Shown: in pieces, positions 1 through 29,835 of the stretch
How positions within the stretch are numbered: the first letter of the stretch is position 1
Layout: each line of letters starts with the position of its first letter
Origin: Plotosus lineatus
Taxonomy: Eukaryota > Chordata > Actinopteri > Siluriformes > Plotosidae
NCBI GenBank assembly: GCA_024760905.1
Contig: JALRMN010000029.1
Span: forward strand, 62,001 to 126,000
Length of the DNA stretch: 64,000 nt
Direction: 5' to 3'
The notes under the pieces: model-generated
Told to the model about the DNA's origin: nothing
Database searches by the model: none
What the model saw: only the letters and a program-made list of their open reading frames with translations
Translations under genes and position numbers: made by a program

Positions 1-2706
1 GCAGGGTTTAAGCTGTTTTATCATGGTGTGGATGGGAAGAGAAATGGAGTCGGAGTCATCTTGAAGGAGGAGTTTGTCAGGAATGTTCTAGAAGTGAAAA
101 GAGTGTCAGACAGAGTGATGAGTCTCAAGTTAGAAATTGAAGGTGTGATGGTCAATGTTGTTAGTGCTTATGCCCCACAGACAGGATGTGAGCGAGAAGA
201 GAAGAGAAGGAGAGATTCTGGAGGGAGTTAGATGAAGTGATGCAGAGTACCCCCAGAGGTGAAAGGGTGGTCATTGGGGCAGACTTCAATGGACATGTTG
301 GTGCAGGAAACAGAGGGGACGAGGAAGTGATGGGTAGGTTTGGTATCCAGGACAGGAACGCAGAAGGACAGATGTTGGTCGATTTTGCAAAAAGGATGGA
401 AATGGCTGTGGTGAATACTTTCTTCCAGAAGAAACAGGAGCATAGGGTGACTTATAAAAGTGGAGGTAGGAGCACACTGTTAGACTACATATTGTGCAGG
501 CGATGTAATTTAAAGGAAGTCAGTGACTGCAAAGTAGTAGCGGGTGAGAGTGTTGCAAAACAGCATAGGATGGTGGTGTGCAGGATGATGCTGATGGTGA
601 TGAAGGTGAAGAAGGCAAAGGCAGAGCAGAAGACAAAGTGGTGGAAGTTGAAAAAGGAAGAGTGTCGGGTTGTCTTCAAGGAGGAGTTGAAACAGGCTTT
701 GGGTGGTCAGGAAGTGCTTCCAGATGACTGGACAACTACAGCTAATGTGATCAGGGAGACAGGTAGGACAATACTTGGTGTGTCATCTGGAAGGAAAGTA
801 GATAAGGAGACTTGGTGGTGGAATGAGGAAGTACAGGAGTGTGTACAAAGGAAGAGGTTAGCTAAGAAGAAGTGGGACATTGAGAAAACCGAAGAGAGTA
901 AACAGGAGTACAGGGAGACACAGCGTAAGGCAAAGGTAGCAGTGTCAAAGGCCAAACAGAGCGCGTTTGATGACTTGTATGCTCGGTTGGAAAGTAAAGA
1001 GGGAGAAAATGATTTATACAGGTTGGCACAGCAGAGAAATAGAGATGGAAAGGACGTGCAGCAAGTTAGATTTATAAAGGACAGAGAGGGAAATATATTG
1101 ACTGATGACAGAAGTGTGCTGGGAAGATGGAAAGAGTACTTTGAAGAGCTGATGAATGAGGAAAATGAGAGAGAAAAAAGAGTAGAAGAGGTGACTGTTG
1201 AGGACCAGGAAGTAGCAAAGATTAGTAAGGGTGAAGTGAGGAGGGCATTGAAGAGGATGAAGAGTGGAAAGGCAGTTGGTCCTGATGACATACCGGTGGA
1301 GGTATGGAAGTGTCTAGAAGAGGTAGCAGTAGATTTTCTGACAAGAACATTTAACAAGGTCTTAGAGAGTGAGAGGATGCCAGAGGAATGGAGGAGAAGT
1401 GTGCTGGTGCCCATTTTTAAGAACAAGGGAGACGTGCAGAGTTGTGTCAACTACAGAGGGATAAAGTTGATGAGCCATACAATGAAATTATGGGAAAGAA
1501 TAGTGGAAGCTAGACTAAGGGCAGAGGTCAGCATTTTTGTGAACAACAGTTTGGTTTCATGCCAAGAAAGAGCACCACAGATGCAGTGTTTGCCTTGAGG
1601 ATGTTAATGGAGAAGTACAGAGAAGGTCAGAGGGCGCTGCATTGTGCCTTTGTGGATCTGGATAAAGCATATGACAGGGTGCCGAGAGAAGAACTGTGGT
1701 ATTGCATGAGGAAGTCTGGAGTGGCAGAGAAGTATGTTAGAGTGGTGCAGGACATGTATGAGAGATGTAAGACAGTGGTGAGGTGTGCTGTCTGTGTGAC
1801 ACAAGAGTTCAAGGTGAAGGTGGGACTGCATCAAGGGTCAGCTCTCAGCCCCTTCTTGTTTGCTATTGTGATGGACAGGCTGACAGACGAGGTAAGACAA
1901 GATTCCCCATGGACTATGATGTTTGCAGATGACATTGTGATCCGTAGTGAGAGCAGAGAACAAGTGCAGGAAAATCTAGAGAGGTGGAGGTATGCCCTGG
2001 AAAGGAGGGGAATGAAGGTTAGCCTCAGAAAGACAGAATACATGTGCATGGATGACAAGGACCCAAGAGGAACGGTGAGGTTACAGGGAGCAGAGGTAAG
2101 GAAGGTGGAGGATTTTAAGTACTTAGGCTCAACAATCCAGAGCAATGGAGAGTGTGGAAAAGAGGTGAAGAAGCGTGTGCAGGCAGGTTGGAATGGTTGG
2201 AGAAAAGTGTCCGGTGTGATGTGTGATAGGAGGGTATCGGCAAGAATGAAAGGAAAAGTGTACAAGACGGTGTTGAGGCCAACGATGTTGTATGGGTTAG
2301 AAACAGTGGCCCTGGGGAAAAGACAGGAGGCAGAGCCGGAGGTAGCAGAGATGAAAATGTTGAGGTTCTCTTTGGGAGTAACGAGGATTGATAGGATCAG
2401 GAATGAGCACATCAGAGGGACAGCACATGTAAGACGTTTTGGAGACAAAGTCAGAGAGGCTAGATTGAGATAGTTTGGACATGTACAGAGGAGCGATAGT
2501 GAGTATATTGGTAATAGGATGCTGAGGCTGGAACTACCAGGCAAAAGGCCTAGAGGAAGACCAAAGAGACGATTCATGGATGTGGTGAAGGAGGACATGA
2601 AGGTCGTTGGTGTAAGAGAAGAAGCTGCAAAGGATAGGGTGAGATGGAGGCAGATGATTCACTGTGGTGACCCCTGAAGGGAAAAGCCAAAAAGAAAAGA
2701 AGAAGA
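1..2706 (+). mobile_element. RTE-clade LINE copy A (5' end outside window), broken ORF
   Basis: This is a non-LTR retrotransposon of the abundant RTE-like family present eight times here. The encoded protein would nick target DNA with an APE-type endonuclease and reverse-transcribe its own RNA. The window opens inside the endonuclease (motifs SAYAPQ and GADFNGHVG). A basic linker, the reverse transcriptase (NYRGIKLMS, FADD near 1925) and a C-terminal domain ending CGDP-stop at about 2678 follow. The 3' UTR is about 30 bases and ends in an A/G-rich tail. Breaks: a frameshift near 195-236, a one-base insertion near 1538 between ORFs 237-1598 and 1559-2473, and an in-frame TAG at 2471 where other copies have Trp. 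The family assignment comes from the short 3' UTR, (GAA)n tail and domain order; the Repbase name is unknown to me. Confidence 0.9.
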
Positions 2707-2817
2707 ATGAGATAGCGATGAGCTATTGAATCTATTTAGTTTTCCCACGATGCTGATTGGACTAAGTGGCTTGGCAAATTAATTCCTTTGTGGTTTCTGG
2801 TTATGTTGTAGTGTAAT

Positions 2818-2818
<1 letters not shown>

Positions 2819-2862
<44 letters not shown>
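2819..2862. repeat. (AAT)n microsatellite
   Basis: About 14 uninterrupted AAT units, lying just beyond RTE copy A in unique-looking DNA. Confidence 0.95.
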
Positions 2863-2865
<3 letters not shown>

Positions 2866-2909
2866 GTTTTTATGTGTTTCACTTTCTTTATTTAAAACTG
2901 CCAATACTT

Positions 2910-2951
<42 letters not shown>

Positions 2952-2985
2952 TTCTTCTTCTTCTTCTTCTTCTTCTGCTTCTTCT
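2910..2985. repeat. (ATC)n-(TTC)n tail of the adjacent LINE
   Basis: A run of ATC units passes into TTC units directly at the 3' boundary of the minus-strand LINE at 2986. Read on the minus strand it is a (GAA)n(GAT)n tail, the kind of short tandem tail RTE-like LINEs carry. The plus-strand poly-His/poly-Leu ORF here is an artefact of this repeat. Confidence 0.85.
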
Positions 2986-5203
2986 GGGATCGGGTCATGG
3001 GGGCACCAACCTAAGCAATGAGGTCCAGACGTCCTTCTCCACAGCCACTTCCTCCAACTCTTCCGGGGGACACCGAGGCCTTCCCAGACAAGAGGAGAGA
3101 CACCCTCCAACATGGTCTAGGTTGACCCCAGGGTCTCTTCCTGGTTGGACATGCCCGAAACACCACACCAGGGAGGTGTTCGGGAGACATTCTGACCAGA
3201 TGCCCGGGCCACCTCAACTGGCCGCTCTTAATGCAGAGGAGCAGTGGTTCTACTCCGACCTCTCCCGGATGGTAGAAATTCTCACCTTATCACTAAGGGA
3301 GAGCCCCGTCACCAGGCAAAGGAAGCTCATTTCAGCTGCTTGTATCTGCGATCTTGTTCTTTTGGTCGCTACCCAAAGATCGTGACCAGAGGTGAGGGTT
3401 GGAATGTAGCTCGATTGCTAAATTGAAAGCTTTGCCTTGCAGCTCAGCTCCCTCTTCACCACGACAGACCGATACAGGCTCCATTTCACAGCAGAGGCTG
3501 CAGCGATCCCTCTGTCGATCTTCCACTCCATCCTTCCCTTACTCATGAACAAGACCCCAAGATATCTGAACTCTTCTACTTGAGGCAGGACCTCATTCCT
3601 GACCCAGAGTATGCATTCCACCCTTGGCCAACTGAGTACCATGGCCTCAGATTTGGAGGTACAGATTTTCATCCCGTTCATTTCGCACTCGACTGCGAAT
3701 CACTCCAATGAGAGCTGGAGGTCCCTGCTCAATGAAGCCAAAAGGACAACGTCATCAACAAAAAGCAGAGACAAGATCCAATGTCCACCAAACCAGAACC
3801 CCTCAATGCCTCGGCTGCGCCTATAAATTCTTTCCATAAAAATTATGAGCAGAATCGGTGACAAATGACAGCCTTGGTGGATTCCAATCCTCACCGGAAA
3901 CAAACTCGACCTGTTGTTAACAATACAGAGCAAACTCTGGCTCCAGTGATACAGCGATCAAATGGCCCGAAGCAACTGGTCAGGAACGCCGTACTCCTGG
4001 AGCACGCCCCACAAGATAGCCCGGGGACACGGTCGAAAGCCTTCTCCAAACCCACAAAACATAAGTGGACAGATTGGGCAAATGCCCATGCCCCTTCCAA
4101 GACCCTGTTGAGTGTATTGAGTTGGTAAAGAGTGCTACGGCCAGAACGAAAACCACACTGTTCCTCCTGAAGCTGAGGTTTGACTATTGGTTGGATCCTC
4201 CTCTTCATTACCCCTGCATAGACTTTCCCGGGGAGGCTGAGGAATGTGATTCCCCAAAAATTGGAACATACCCTCCGGTCCCCCTTTTTAATGAGGGGGG
4301 GACTACCAACCCGGTTTGCCAATCGAGCGGTACAGTTTGCGATGACCACGCAATGTTACAGAGACATGTCAACCAAGACAGTCCTACATCATCCAGAGCC
4401 CTGTGATATTCATGGCGGATCTCATTCACCCCTAGAGGCAGACCACCAAGAAGCTTTTTGACTACCTCAGTGACCTCCACTCCAGTGATAGGCCCCAGGG
4501 TTTTCCTGCTTCACAGAGGACATGTTAATGGGATTGAGAGGTCCTCAAAGTATTTCATCCACCTCCCAACGACATCCCCAGTCAAGGTGAGCAACGTCCA
4601 CCTTCACTGTACACAGTATTTGTGGCAAACTGCTTCCCCCTCCTGAAGCGTCAGATGGCAGTTCTTAACCTTTTTGAGTCCAGCTGATAATCACTGTCCA
4701 TACCCTCACTGAACCCCTCCCACACCTGAGATTTTGCATCTGCGACAGCTTCGGCTGCAGTACGTTTGGCGTGCCGATACCTGTCTGCTGCCTTGGGAGT
4801 CCAAAAGCTGAATGCAACCCGATTGGCCTCCTTTTTCAGCTGGGTGGACCCCTTCACCACAGGTGTCCACCACTGGGTTCAGGGGTTACTGCCACGACAA
4901 GCACCGATGACCTTCTGGCCACAGCTATGGGCTGCTGCCTCAGCAATGGAGGCATGAAACATGGCCCAGTTTGGAGTCCATGTCACCCGCCTCCTTGGGG
5001 ACATTGTTGTGTCTCTGTCAGAAATGGAAGTCAAAGGCCTCTTGGACAGGACGCTCCCCCAAACGTTCCTAGCAGACTGTAATTACATGCTTGGACCTGC
5101 CAGGTCTGGAGGGCGGCCTCCTCCATCATTGAAGCCAGCTCATCACCAGATGATGATTGGTTGACAGTTCAGCTCCCGTCTTCACCTGAGTGTCCAGAAC
5201 ATA
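2986..5203 (-). mobile_element. APE-type LINE (second family), reverse-transcriptase part, decayed
   Basis: The minus strand encodes fragments of a LINE polyprotein in order. They are the endonuclease end (a VKTGAEL-like string at 5170-5190 leading into STNHHLV), a linker (4651-4860), reverse transcriptase with GDRRVCSN and a QCGFRSGRSTL string (3891-4349), the catalytic box as LLFVDDVVLLAS (3700-3933), a C-terminal thumb (3418-3681) and GHLVRMSPEHLPG (3011-3217). Each fragment is in a different frame, so the copy is dead. The VDD box is a conservative variant of FADD. I recognise it as a family common in teleosts but do not assign a clade. The upstream endonuclease lies on the opposite strand at 5204-5735. 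Confidence 0.8.
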
Positions 5204-5735
5204 CTGGAGTTGCTCATGGGGAAAGGCGGTGAGATGGTGTGGGCATTCATGCCCCCCGTCTTGGTACCCAAACATTGGGGTTCTCCCCAGTTGATGAAAA
5301 GGGTAGCTTCCCTCCGCCTTCGGGTGGGGGGGGGGGGATGGGTCCTGACTGTTATTTCTTCTTATGCACCAAGTGACAGTTCAGAGTACCCACCCTTCTT
5401 GGAGTCTTTAGGTGGTGTGATGGAGAACGCTCTCACAGGAGACTTACTTGTTTTTCTGGGAGATTTCAATGCCCATGGGGGCAACAATAGTGTGACCTGG
5501 AATTGTGTGATCAGACGGTATGGCTTCTCCAGTCTGAACCCGAATGGTGTGTCATTGTTGGACTTCTGTGCTCATCACAGGTTGTCTATCACAAACACCA
5601 TGTTTGAACATAAGGGTGTCCATAAGTACACTTGGCACCAGGACGCTCTAGGTCGCCGGTTGATGCTCAACTTTGTAGTTGTGTCACCGGACTTGCGGCC
5701 GCATGTTCAGGATACTCAGGTGAAGAGTTCTTACA
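5204..5735 (+). mobile_element. Inverted 5' segment (endonuclease) of the same LINE
   Basis: The plus strand encodes an APE endonuclease core: SSYAPSD, LGDFNAHGG, DFCAHHRLSITNT and a VVSPDLRPHVQDTQVK string. These are the residues that should precede the minus-strand STNHHLV string. The segment starts abruptly mid-domain next to the minus-strand part. It ends with the same VQDTQVK region that begins the minus-strand part, an overlap of about 25 bases. Opposite orientation with a short overlap is the usual 5'-inversion structure made by twin priming during LINE integration. After 5735 about 55 bases match nothing before RTE copy C begins. Confidence 0.75.
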
Positions 5736-5790
5736 ATATACATCAAAGCAAATTAAGATGGATCAGAAATCTAGCAACGTCCTATAGCCA

Positions 5791-8700
5791 TTCTTCTTCT
5801 TCTTTTCCTTTCGGCTGTTCCCTTCAGGGGTCGCCACAGCAAATGATCTGCCTCCATCTCTCCCTATCCTCTGCATCTTCTACTCTTACTCAAACGACCT
5901 TCATGTCCGCCTTCACTGCATCCATAAATCTTCTCTTTGGTCTTCCTCTGGGCCTTTTGCCTGGTAGTTCCAACCTCAGCATCCTACGACCAATATACTC
6001 ACTATCCCTCCTCTGTACATGTCCAAACCATCTCAATCTTGCCTCTCTGACTTTGTCTCCAAAACATCTAACATGTGCTGTCCCTCTGATGTACTCATTT
6101 CTGATCCTATCCATCCTCGTTACTCCCAAAGAGAACCTCAACATTTTCATCTCTGCTACCTCCAACTCTGACTCCTGTCTTTTCCCCAGGGCCACTGTCT
6201 CTAAACCATACAACATTGCTGGCCTCATCACCGTCTTGTACACTTTTCCCTTCATTCTTGCCGATACTCTCCTATCACACATCACACCGGACACTTTTCT
6301 CCATCCATTCCAACCTGCCTGCACGCGCTTCTTCACCTCTTTTCCACACTCTCCATTGCTCTGGATTGTTGAGCCTAAGTACTTAAAATCCTCCACCTTC
6401 TTTATCTCTGCCCCTGTAACCTCAAAGTTGCTCTTGGGTCCTTGTCGCTCACGCCCATGTATTCTGTCTTACTAAGACTAACCTTCAATCCCCTCCTTTC
6501 CAGGGCATACCTCCACCTCTCTAGATTTTCCTCCACTTGGTCTCTGCTCTCACTACAGATCACAATGTCATCTGCAAACATCATAGTCCATGGAGATTCT
6601 TGTCTAACCTCGTCTGTTAGCCTGTCCATCACCATAGCAAACAAGAAGGGGCTGAGAGCTGACCCTTGATGTAGTCCCACCTCCACCTTGAACTCTTCTG
6701 TCACACCGACAGCACACCTCACCACTGTCTTACATCTATCATACATGTCCTGCACCACTCTAACATACTTCTCTGTCACTCCAGACTTCCTCATACAATA
6801 CCACAGTTCTTCTCTCGGCACCCTGTCATATGCTTTCTCCAGATCCACAAAGGCACAATGCAGCTCCTTCTGACCTTCTCTGTACTTCTCTATTAACATC
6901 CTCAAAGCAAACACTGCATCTGTGGTGCTCTTTCTTGGCATGAAACCAAACTGTTGTTCACAAATGCTGACCTCTGCCCTTAGTCTTGCTTCCACTATTC
7001 TTTCCCATAGCTTCATTGTATGGCTCATCAACTTTATCCCTCTGTAGTTCCCACAACTCTGTACATCGCCCTTGTTCTTAAAAATGGGCACAAGCACACT
7101 TCTCCTCCATTCCTCTGGCATCTGCTCACTTTCTAAGACCTTGTTGAATATTCTTGTCAGAAAATCTACTGCTACCTCCCCTAGACACTTCCATACCTCA
7201 ACTGGTATGTCATCAGGGCCAACTGCCTTTCCACTCTTCATCCTCTTCAATGCCCTCCTCACTTCTCCCTTACTAATCTTTGCTACTTCCTGCTCCTCAA
7301 CGGTCACCCCTTCTACTCTTTTTTCTCTCATTTTCCTCATTCATCAGCTCTTCAAAGTACTCTTTCCATCTTCCCAGCACACTTCTGTCATCAGTCAATA
7401 CATTTCCCTCTCTGTCCTTTATCACTCTAACTTGCTGCACGTCTTTCCCATCTCTATTTCTCTGCTGTGCTAACCTGTATAGATCATTTTCTCCCTCCTT
7501 ACTTTTCAACCTATCATACAAGTCATCATACGCCCTCTGTTTGGCCTTTGACACTGCTACCTTCGCCTTACGCTGTGTCTCCCTGTACTCCTGTTTACTC
7601 TCTTCGGTCCTCTCAATGTCCCACTTCTTCTTGGCTAACCTCTTCTTTTGTACACACTCCTGCACTTCCTCATTCCACCACCAAGTTTCCTTATCTACTT
7701 TCCTTCCAGAGGACACACCAAATACTCTCCTACCGGTCTCGCTCATCACATTGGCTGTGGTTGTCCAGTCCTCTGGAAGCACTTCCTGACTACCCAAAGC
7801 CTGTTTCAACTCCTCCTTGAAGACAACACGACACTCTTCCTTTTTCAGCTTCCACCACTTTGTCTTCTGCTCTACCTTTGCCTTTTTCACCTTTCTCACC
7901 ATCAGTGTCATCCTGCACACCACCATCCTATGCTGTTTGGCAACACTCTCACCCACTACTACTTTGCAGTCACTGACTTCCTTCAAATTACATCGCCTAC
8001 ACAAGATGTAGTCTACCTGTGTGCTCTTACCTCCGCTTTCATAAGTCACCCTATGCTTCTGTTTCTTCTGGAAGAAAGTATTCACCACAGCCATTTCCAT
8101 CCTTTTTGCAAAATCGATCAACATCTGTCCTTCTGTGTTCCTGTCCTGGATACCAAACCTGCCCATCACTTCCTCGTCCCCTCTGTTGCCTGCACCAACA
8201 TGTCCATTGAAGTCTGCTCCAATGACCACTCTTTCACCTCTGGGGGTACTCTGCATCACTTCATCTAACTCACTCCAGAATCTCTCCTTCTCTTCTAGCT
8301 TACATCCTGCCTGTGGGGCATAAGCACTAACAACATTGACTACCACGCCTTCAATTTCTAACTTGAGACTCATCACTCTGTCTGACACTCTTTTCACTTC
8401 TAGAACATTCCTGACAAACCCCTCCTTCAAGATGACTCCTACTCCATTTCTCTTCCCATCCACACCATTATAAAACAGTTTAAACCCTGCTCCTAAGCTT
8501 TTAGCCTTTCTACCTTTCCACCTTGTCTCCTGAACACACAGTATGTCCACCTTCCTCCTCTGCATCATGTCAGCCAGCTCCCTATCTTTTCCTTGCATAG
8601 TTCCAACATTCAAAGTCCCTACTCTCAGTCCGAGGCTCACGCATTTCCTCTTCTCTCTCTGCCTACGGACACGCCTCCCGCCTCTCCTTCTTCGACGTCT

Positions 8701-8947
8701 TCGACCAACAGTAGTCCAATTTCCATCAGCACCCTGTTGGTTGACAGCACTGATGGCGGTCGTTGTTAACCCGGGCCTCGACCGATCCGGTATGAATTTT
8801 GTTTTGATCATTTGCATTTTTTAAATGTGGCAGAAGTTTTACGCCGGATGCTCTTCCTGTCGCAACCCTCTGCATTTATCCGGGCTTGGGACCGGCATAA
8901 GGGGGAGAGACACTGGTTAGTGCCCCCCCCTGCCTCATGGCTGCATT
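5791..8947 (-). mobile_element. RTE-clade LINE copy C, near full length
   Basis: Read on the minus strand it starts with the family 5' end (AATGCAGCCATG type) at 8947. A 5' leader of about 130 bases follows, then an endonuclease ORF of 506 aa (8817-7297) with an Arg-rich N-terminus, GTLNVGTM, CVQETRW, SAYAPQ and GADFNGHVG. Next come a reverse-transcriptase ORF of 312 aa (7340-6402; FADD) and a C-terminal ORF of 168 aa (6396-5890), then the RTE 3' end and (GAA)n tail at 5791. Only two frame breaks are visible: one near 7330 in an A/T-rich run after ENER, and one near 6400. This is one of the least damaged family members here. I could not find a convincing target-site duplication. Confidence 0.9.
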
Positions 8948-10282
8948 ATTTTGCATCTTATACTGGCACAACAACTGAGCTCAGGCTGTGTTCCAAACAG
9001 CACACTGGGTGATCTAGGGTTGAAGTCACAAGGGGGCATGTTATATTTTACAGAAAGCCTTAGGGATAATGGGTAATTTGGAATGTAGCCTAAAATCAAG
9101 CTGTTTAAAAAGAGGGAAAATATTGAAATAATTTTAAAACCTTTAAATCACAGCATAAAATGAACAGAAGTACTTTACTGAATAAAGCATTTGGATAACG
9201 ATCTAAAGGGATTTTTATTTTATAATTTTAATAAAGCTACATGAAAATTGTCATTACTAATTTTTATTGAAATATCTGATTATTATTATTATTATTTACT
9301 TTATTTTTTAAATTTTTTTTTGACAATTAAATACCATATATATTCTTTAAAATATCTGAATATCAACATATATTTTTGAGGTTAATCATACAATTATTTG
9401 ATATCCAGCTAAATATTTCTTAATTGTACATCTGTATTTAAGTCAGATGCAGCCATCAAACCACAAACATACCCAGTGATGTTTCTGTTCATTTTCCAAC
9501 CACAGCACTGACACATGGTACATTTTCAGACGTGACACTGGTATCAGAACAGTGAAACCTCACATCTCCATGTCTGTTCTGTGGTTTCTCCACTTCTGAT
9601 CATCTGAACTTTTCACACACTCCCCACACATTCAGTTTGTAGCAGACAAGCATGAATAACATTGTTCCTAATGATCTTGATATAATAAAGTTTAAATGGT
9701 GGTTGCTGTGCAAAATTTATACAGCATTCACATATAATACGAACAGATTATTAAAATAGTTGTATTTTGGCACACATTACAGTCAAATGTGGGTAATTTT
9801 GTTGAATTTGCTTGTCTCAATAAATGAAAATAAATCTGTTTCTGGTTTAAGAATAAAAAAAAAAAAATTAGTTTGATGGAATTGATCATCGGATCACTTA
9901 AACTGTGTATAAATATAAACATGCTGTAGTTCTGTGTGATTATCGTCAGTCGCAGTTGAAACTTAAAGGCCCAACAGTTTAAGAACAGAGCTTTAACCAC
10001 GGCACCACCACTGCCCTTTAGAATCATTGTTTGATTTGGTCTACACATCCTTGATCAGATAAAATTTTAATATCTTAAGTTACAATGTCATCGTTCTGCG
10101 TTCAGCTTGAAAAGCCAAAATCAGCTCCATGAAATTCTAATTTCTGTCCACAAGAAGAAGTTAATTCAATTCTGATGACTAATAGTGGAGGAGTTGAACT
10201 TTTAGAGCCAACTGTCCACACCAACAACACCAATAAGAACAGGATGTTGAAAAGTTTGTGATTGGTACCTCCAGTGTAAACA
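8948..10282. other. Non-coding stretch, no gene seen
   Basis: AT-rich DNA without a convincing ORF. It contains a weak tRNA-SINE head on the minus strand (about 9955-10030, GGCAGTGGTGGTGCCGTGG) and a block at 9490-9610 that recurs at 16165-16250. Confidence 0.6.
9490..9610. promoter_or_regulatory. Duplicated block with paired ACCACA/TGTGGT motifs (copy 1)
   Basis: Contains TTTTCCAACCACAG followed about 85 bases later by TGTGGTTT. A related block with the same order of words lies at 16165-16250. ACCACA/TGTGGT is the RUNX core, and RUNX sites are common in lymphoid promoters. Here that role is inference only; an old shared repeat would explain the match equally well. Confidence 0.3.
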
Positions 10283-10632
10283 TTAAGAGGGCATGGTGAC
10301 TCCCACTGTCTCTTCACAATGTGAGGAGTTGGGGTTTGAATCTGAACCAAGGGTCTTTCTGTATAGAGTTTGCATGTTAAGCCCCTTTGCTCAGATGTGT
10401 TTCCTTGTGGTACTCTGCTTCCACTGGCAGGACATGCACATTGGGTCAAATGGCTACTCTGTATCAACCGTAGTCGTGAATGTATGACTGGTCTTCTTGT
10501 TGTCTGTTTTAGTCCTGTGATAGACTTGTGATCTGTTCAGGGTGTAACCCTGCCTCTCACCTGAAATCAGCGAGGATTGTCCATAGTTTTCCCCTGTAAA
10601 CCTGATGGATAAACAGTGTAGATAAGGGATGG
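10283..10632 (+). mobile_element. Old tRNA-derived SINE (V-SINE/mermaid-like), degenerate
   Basis: A degraded B-box (GGGTTTGAATCTG) is followed by the GTTTGCATGTT...CCCC core block typical of fish tRNA-SINEs. The tail reads CAGGGTGTAACCCTGCCTCTC and ends in GATGGATAAACAGTGTAGATAAGGGATGGA. Heavily mutated, so old. Confidence 0.7.
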
Positions 10633-10705
10633 AAGCTTCTATAATAAAATGTTAAGAGGAAGCCGCTGGTGTAAGATACTAAATTAAACTGTGAATTGAA
10701 ATCAT

Positions 10706-10725
10706 TATTATTATTAGTAGTAGTC

Positions 10726-10808
<83 letters not shown>

Positions 10809-10855
10809 TCATTTATTTATTTTATTAGTAGTAGTAGTAGTAGTAGTAGTAGTAA
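10706..10855. repeat. (TTA)n and (GTA)n microsatellites
   Basis: Long ATT/TTA run (to about 10806), a short interruption, then about nine GTA units (10827-10854). Confidence 0.95.
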
Positions 10856-10912
10856 ATATAAAACTACATTAAACACCAGAATATACTGTGTTGGACACAA
10901 CAGTTATTTGTA

Positions 10913-11318
10913 TGGTAGGCCTCCGTCAGTCCCGAAGGACTATGGCTGCACTCTGGCTGGTATCCCGGCTGGTGATACCCCCCAGTGCGCAGAGCCTGGG
11001 TAGGGAGTAATGAGGGACAGGCTGTTACCCAAGCAGCAAGTCCCCCGTCTCGGCGCCACCGGAAGGATCCAATGGAAAGGCAAGTGCCGACACGACTGGG
11101 TTCCAGTGCCGCTGCAGGAGAGAATCTATGGTCAATTTAGAACGGCCAATCAACCTACAGTGCATGTCTTTGGACTGCGGGAGGAAACCGAAGCACCCAG
11201 AGGAAACCCGCACAAGCACGGGGAGAACATGCAAAGTCCACACAGAAACGCCCAGGCCGGGAATCTAACCCAGGCCTTCTTGCTGTGAGGCGGACGTGCT
11301 AACCACTACGCCACCGTA
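10913..11318 (-). mobile_element. tRNA-derived SINE with LINE-4-type hairpin 3' tail
   Basis: On the minus strand: a tRNA-like head at about 11318 (GGTGGCGTAGTGGTTAGCAC, B-box GGTTAGATTCC), the conserved fish core (TGCATGTTCTCCCC..., CTCCCGCAGTCCAAAGACA), a body of about 170 bases, then CCATAGTCC-TTCG-GGACTGACGGAGGCCTAC at 10945-10914. That last part matches the 3' end of the LINE at 59.04-62.96 kb. A second copy lies at 28419-28811. The head is a SINE promoter, not a functional tRNA gene. Confidence 0.85.
10928..10941 (-). other. SINE 3' tail hairpin AGTCC-TTCG-GGACT
   Basis: Perfect 5-bp stem closed by a UUCG tetraloop on the minus strand, followed by GACGGAGGCCTAC. Likely the recognition structure for the partner LINE reverse transcriptase. 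Confidence 0.75.
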
Positions 11319-11386
11319 TATATATATATATAAGTTATAAACTGCTTTATTAATATACATTATCATCTAATTACTTACATTATACA

Positions 11387-11390
11387 GTGT

Positions 11391-11452
<62 letters not shown>
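11387..11452. repeat. (GT)n microsatellite
   Basis: About 30 GT units, preceded by a short AT run at 11319-11331 and followed by GA units; about 110 bases upstream of the candidate TATA box. Confidence 0.95.
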
Positions 11453-11563
11453 TAGAGAGAGAGAGAATGCTGAAGTGTATTGTTAAAGTAAAAAGTCTGA
11501 GAAATGTTATTTTGTGTGTTTAATTCTTTTTCGGGGATTTATGGGTGTAAGTGGTGCAGTATG

Positions 11564-11571
11564 TATAAATA
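11564..11571 (+). promoter_or_regulatory. Candidate TATA box of the Ig-superfamily receptor gene
   Basis: TATAAATA lies 82 bases before the ATG of exon 1. That would put transcription start near 11595 with a leader of about 50 bases. It is the only TATA-like word close upstream, but the region is AT-rich and no start site is proven. Confidence 0.45.
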
Positions 11572-11645
11572 ACCCCACCCCTACACACTGATAAAGCCGT
11601 GTACGATTTACCCTAGTTTCCTCTTTGTCTCTCAACTGATACACA

Positions 11646-29648
<18,003 letters not shown>

Positions 29649-29835
29649 TATAATATAATATAATATAATACAAGATCACTCAGAGTGCTTTACCATTCTG
29701 ACTCTGTGAAATCAATAAGTGAACAGCCTTAACTGTAATATATCTTCTGTAAATTCCATAACGTTAGGAATGATTAATATTATAATAATACCTGTATTTA
29801 TCAAGTAATTCAAGACAACACCTTTCTGGTACAGG

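Noticed and set aside
2864..3385. Plus-strand ORF with poly-His and poly-Leu
   Set aside because: It is the translated (ATC)n/(TTC)n tail followed by the antisense of a LINE.
5836..6475. C-terminal half of the 421-aa plus-strand ORF from 5210
   Set aside because: Only 5204-5735 is genuine endonuclease; the rest is the antisense of RTE copy C.
7297..8817. Host craniofacial development protein 2-like gene
   Set aside because: Database proteins with that name in fish are usually RTE endonucleases; the 506-aa ORF is the RTE endonuclease with RTE ends on both sides.
8543..8824. Ser/Leu-rich plus-strand ORFs over RTE copies
   Set aside because: Shadow frames of the RTE ORF; the same shadows recur over every RTE copy.
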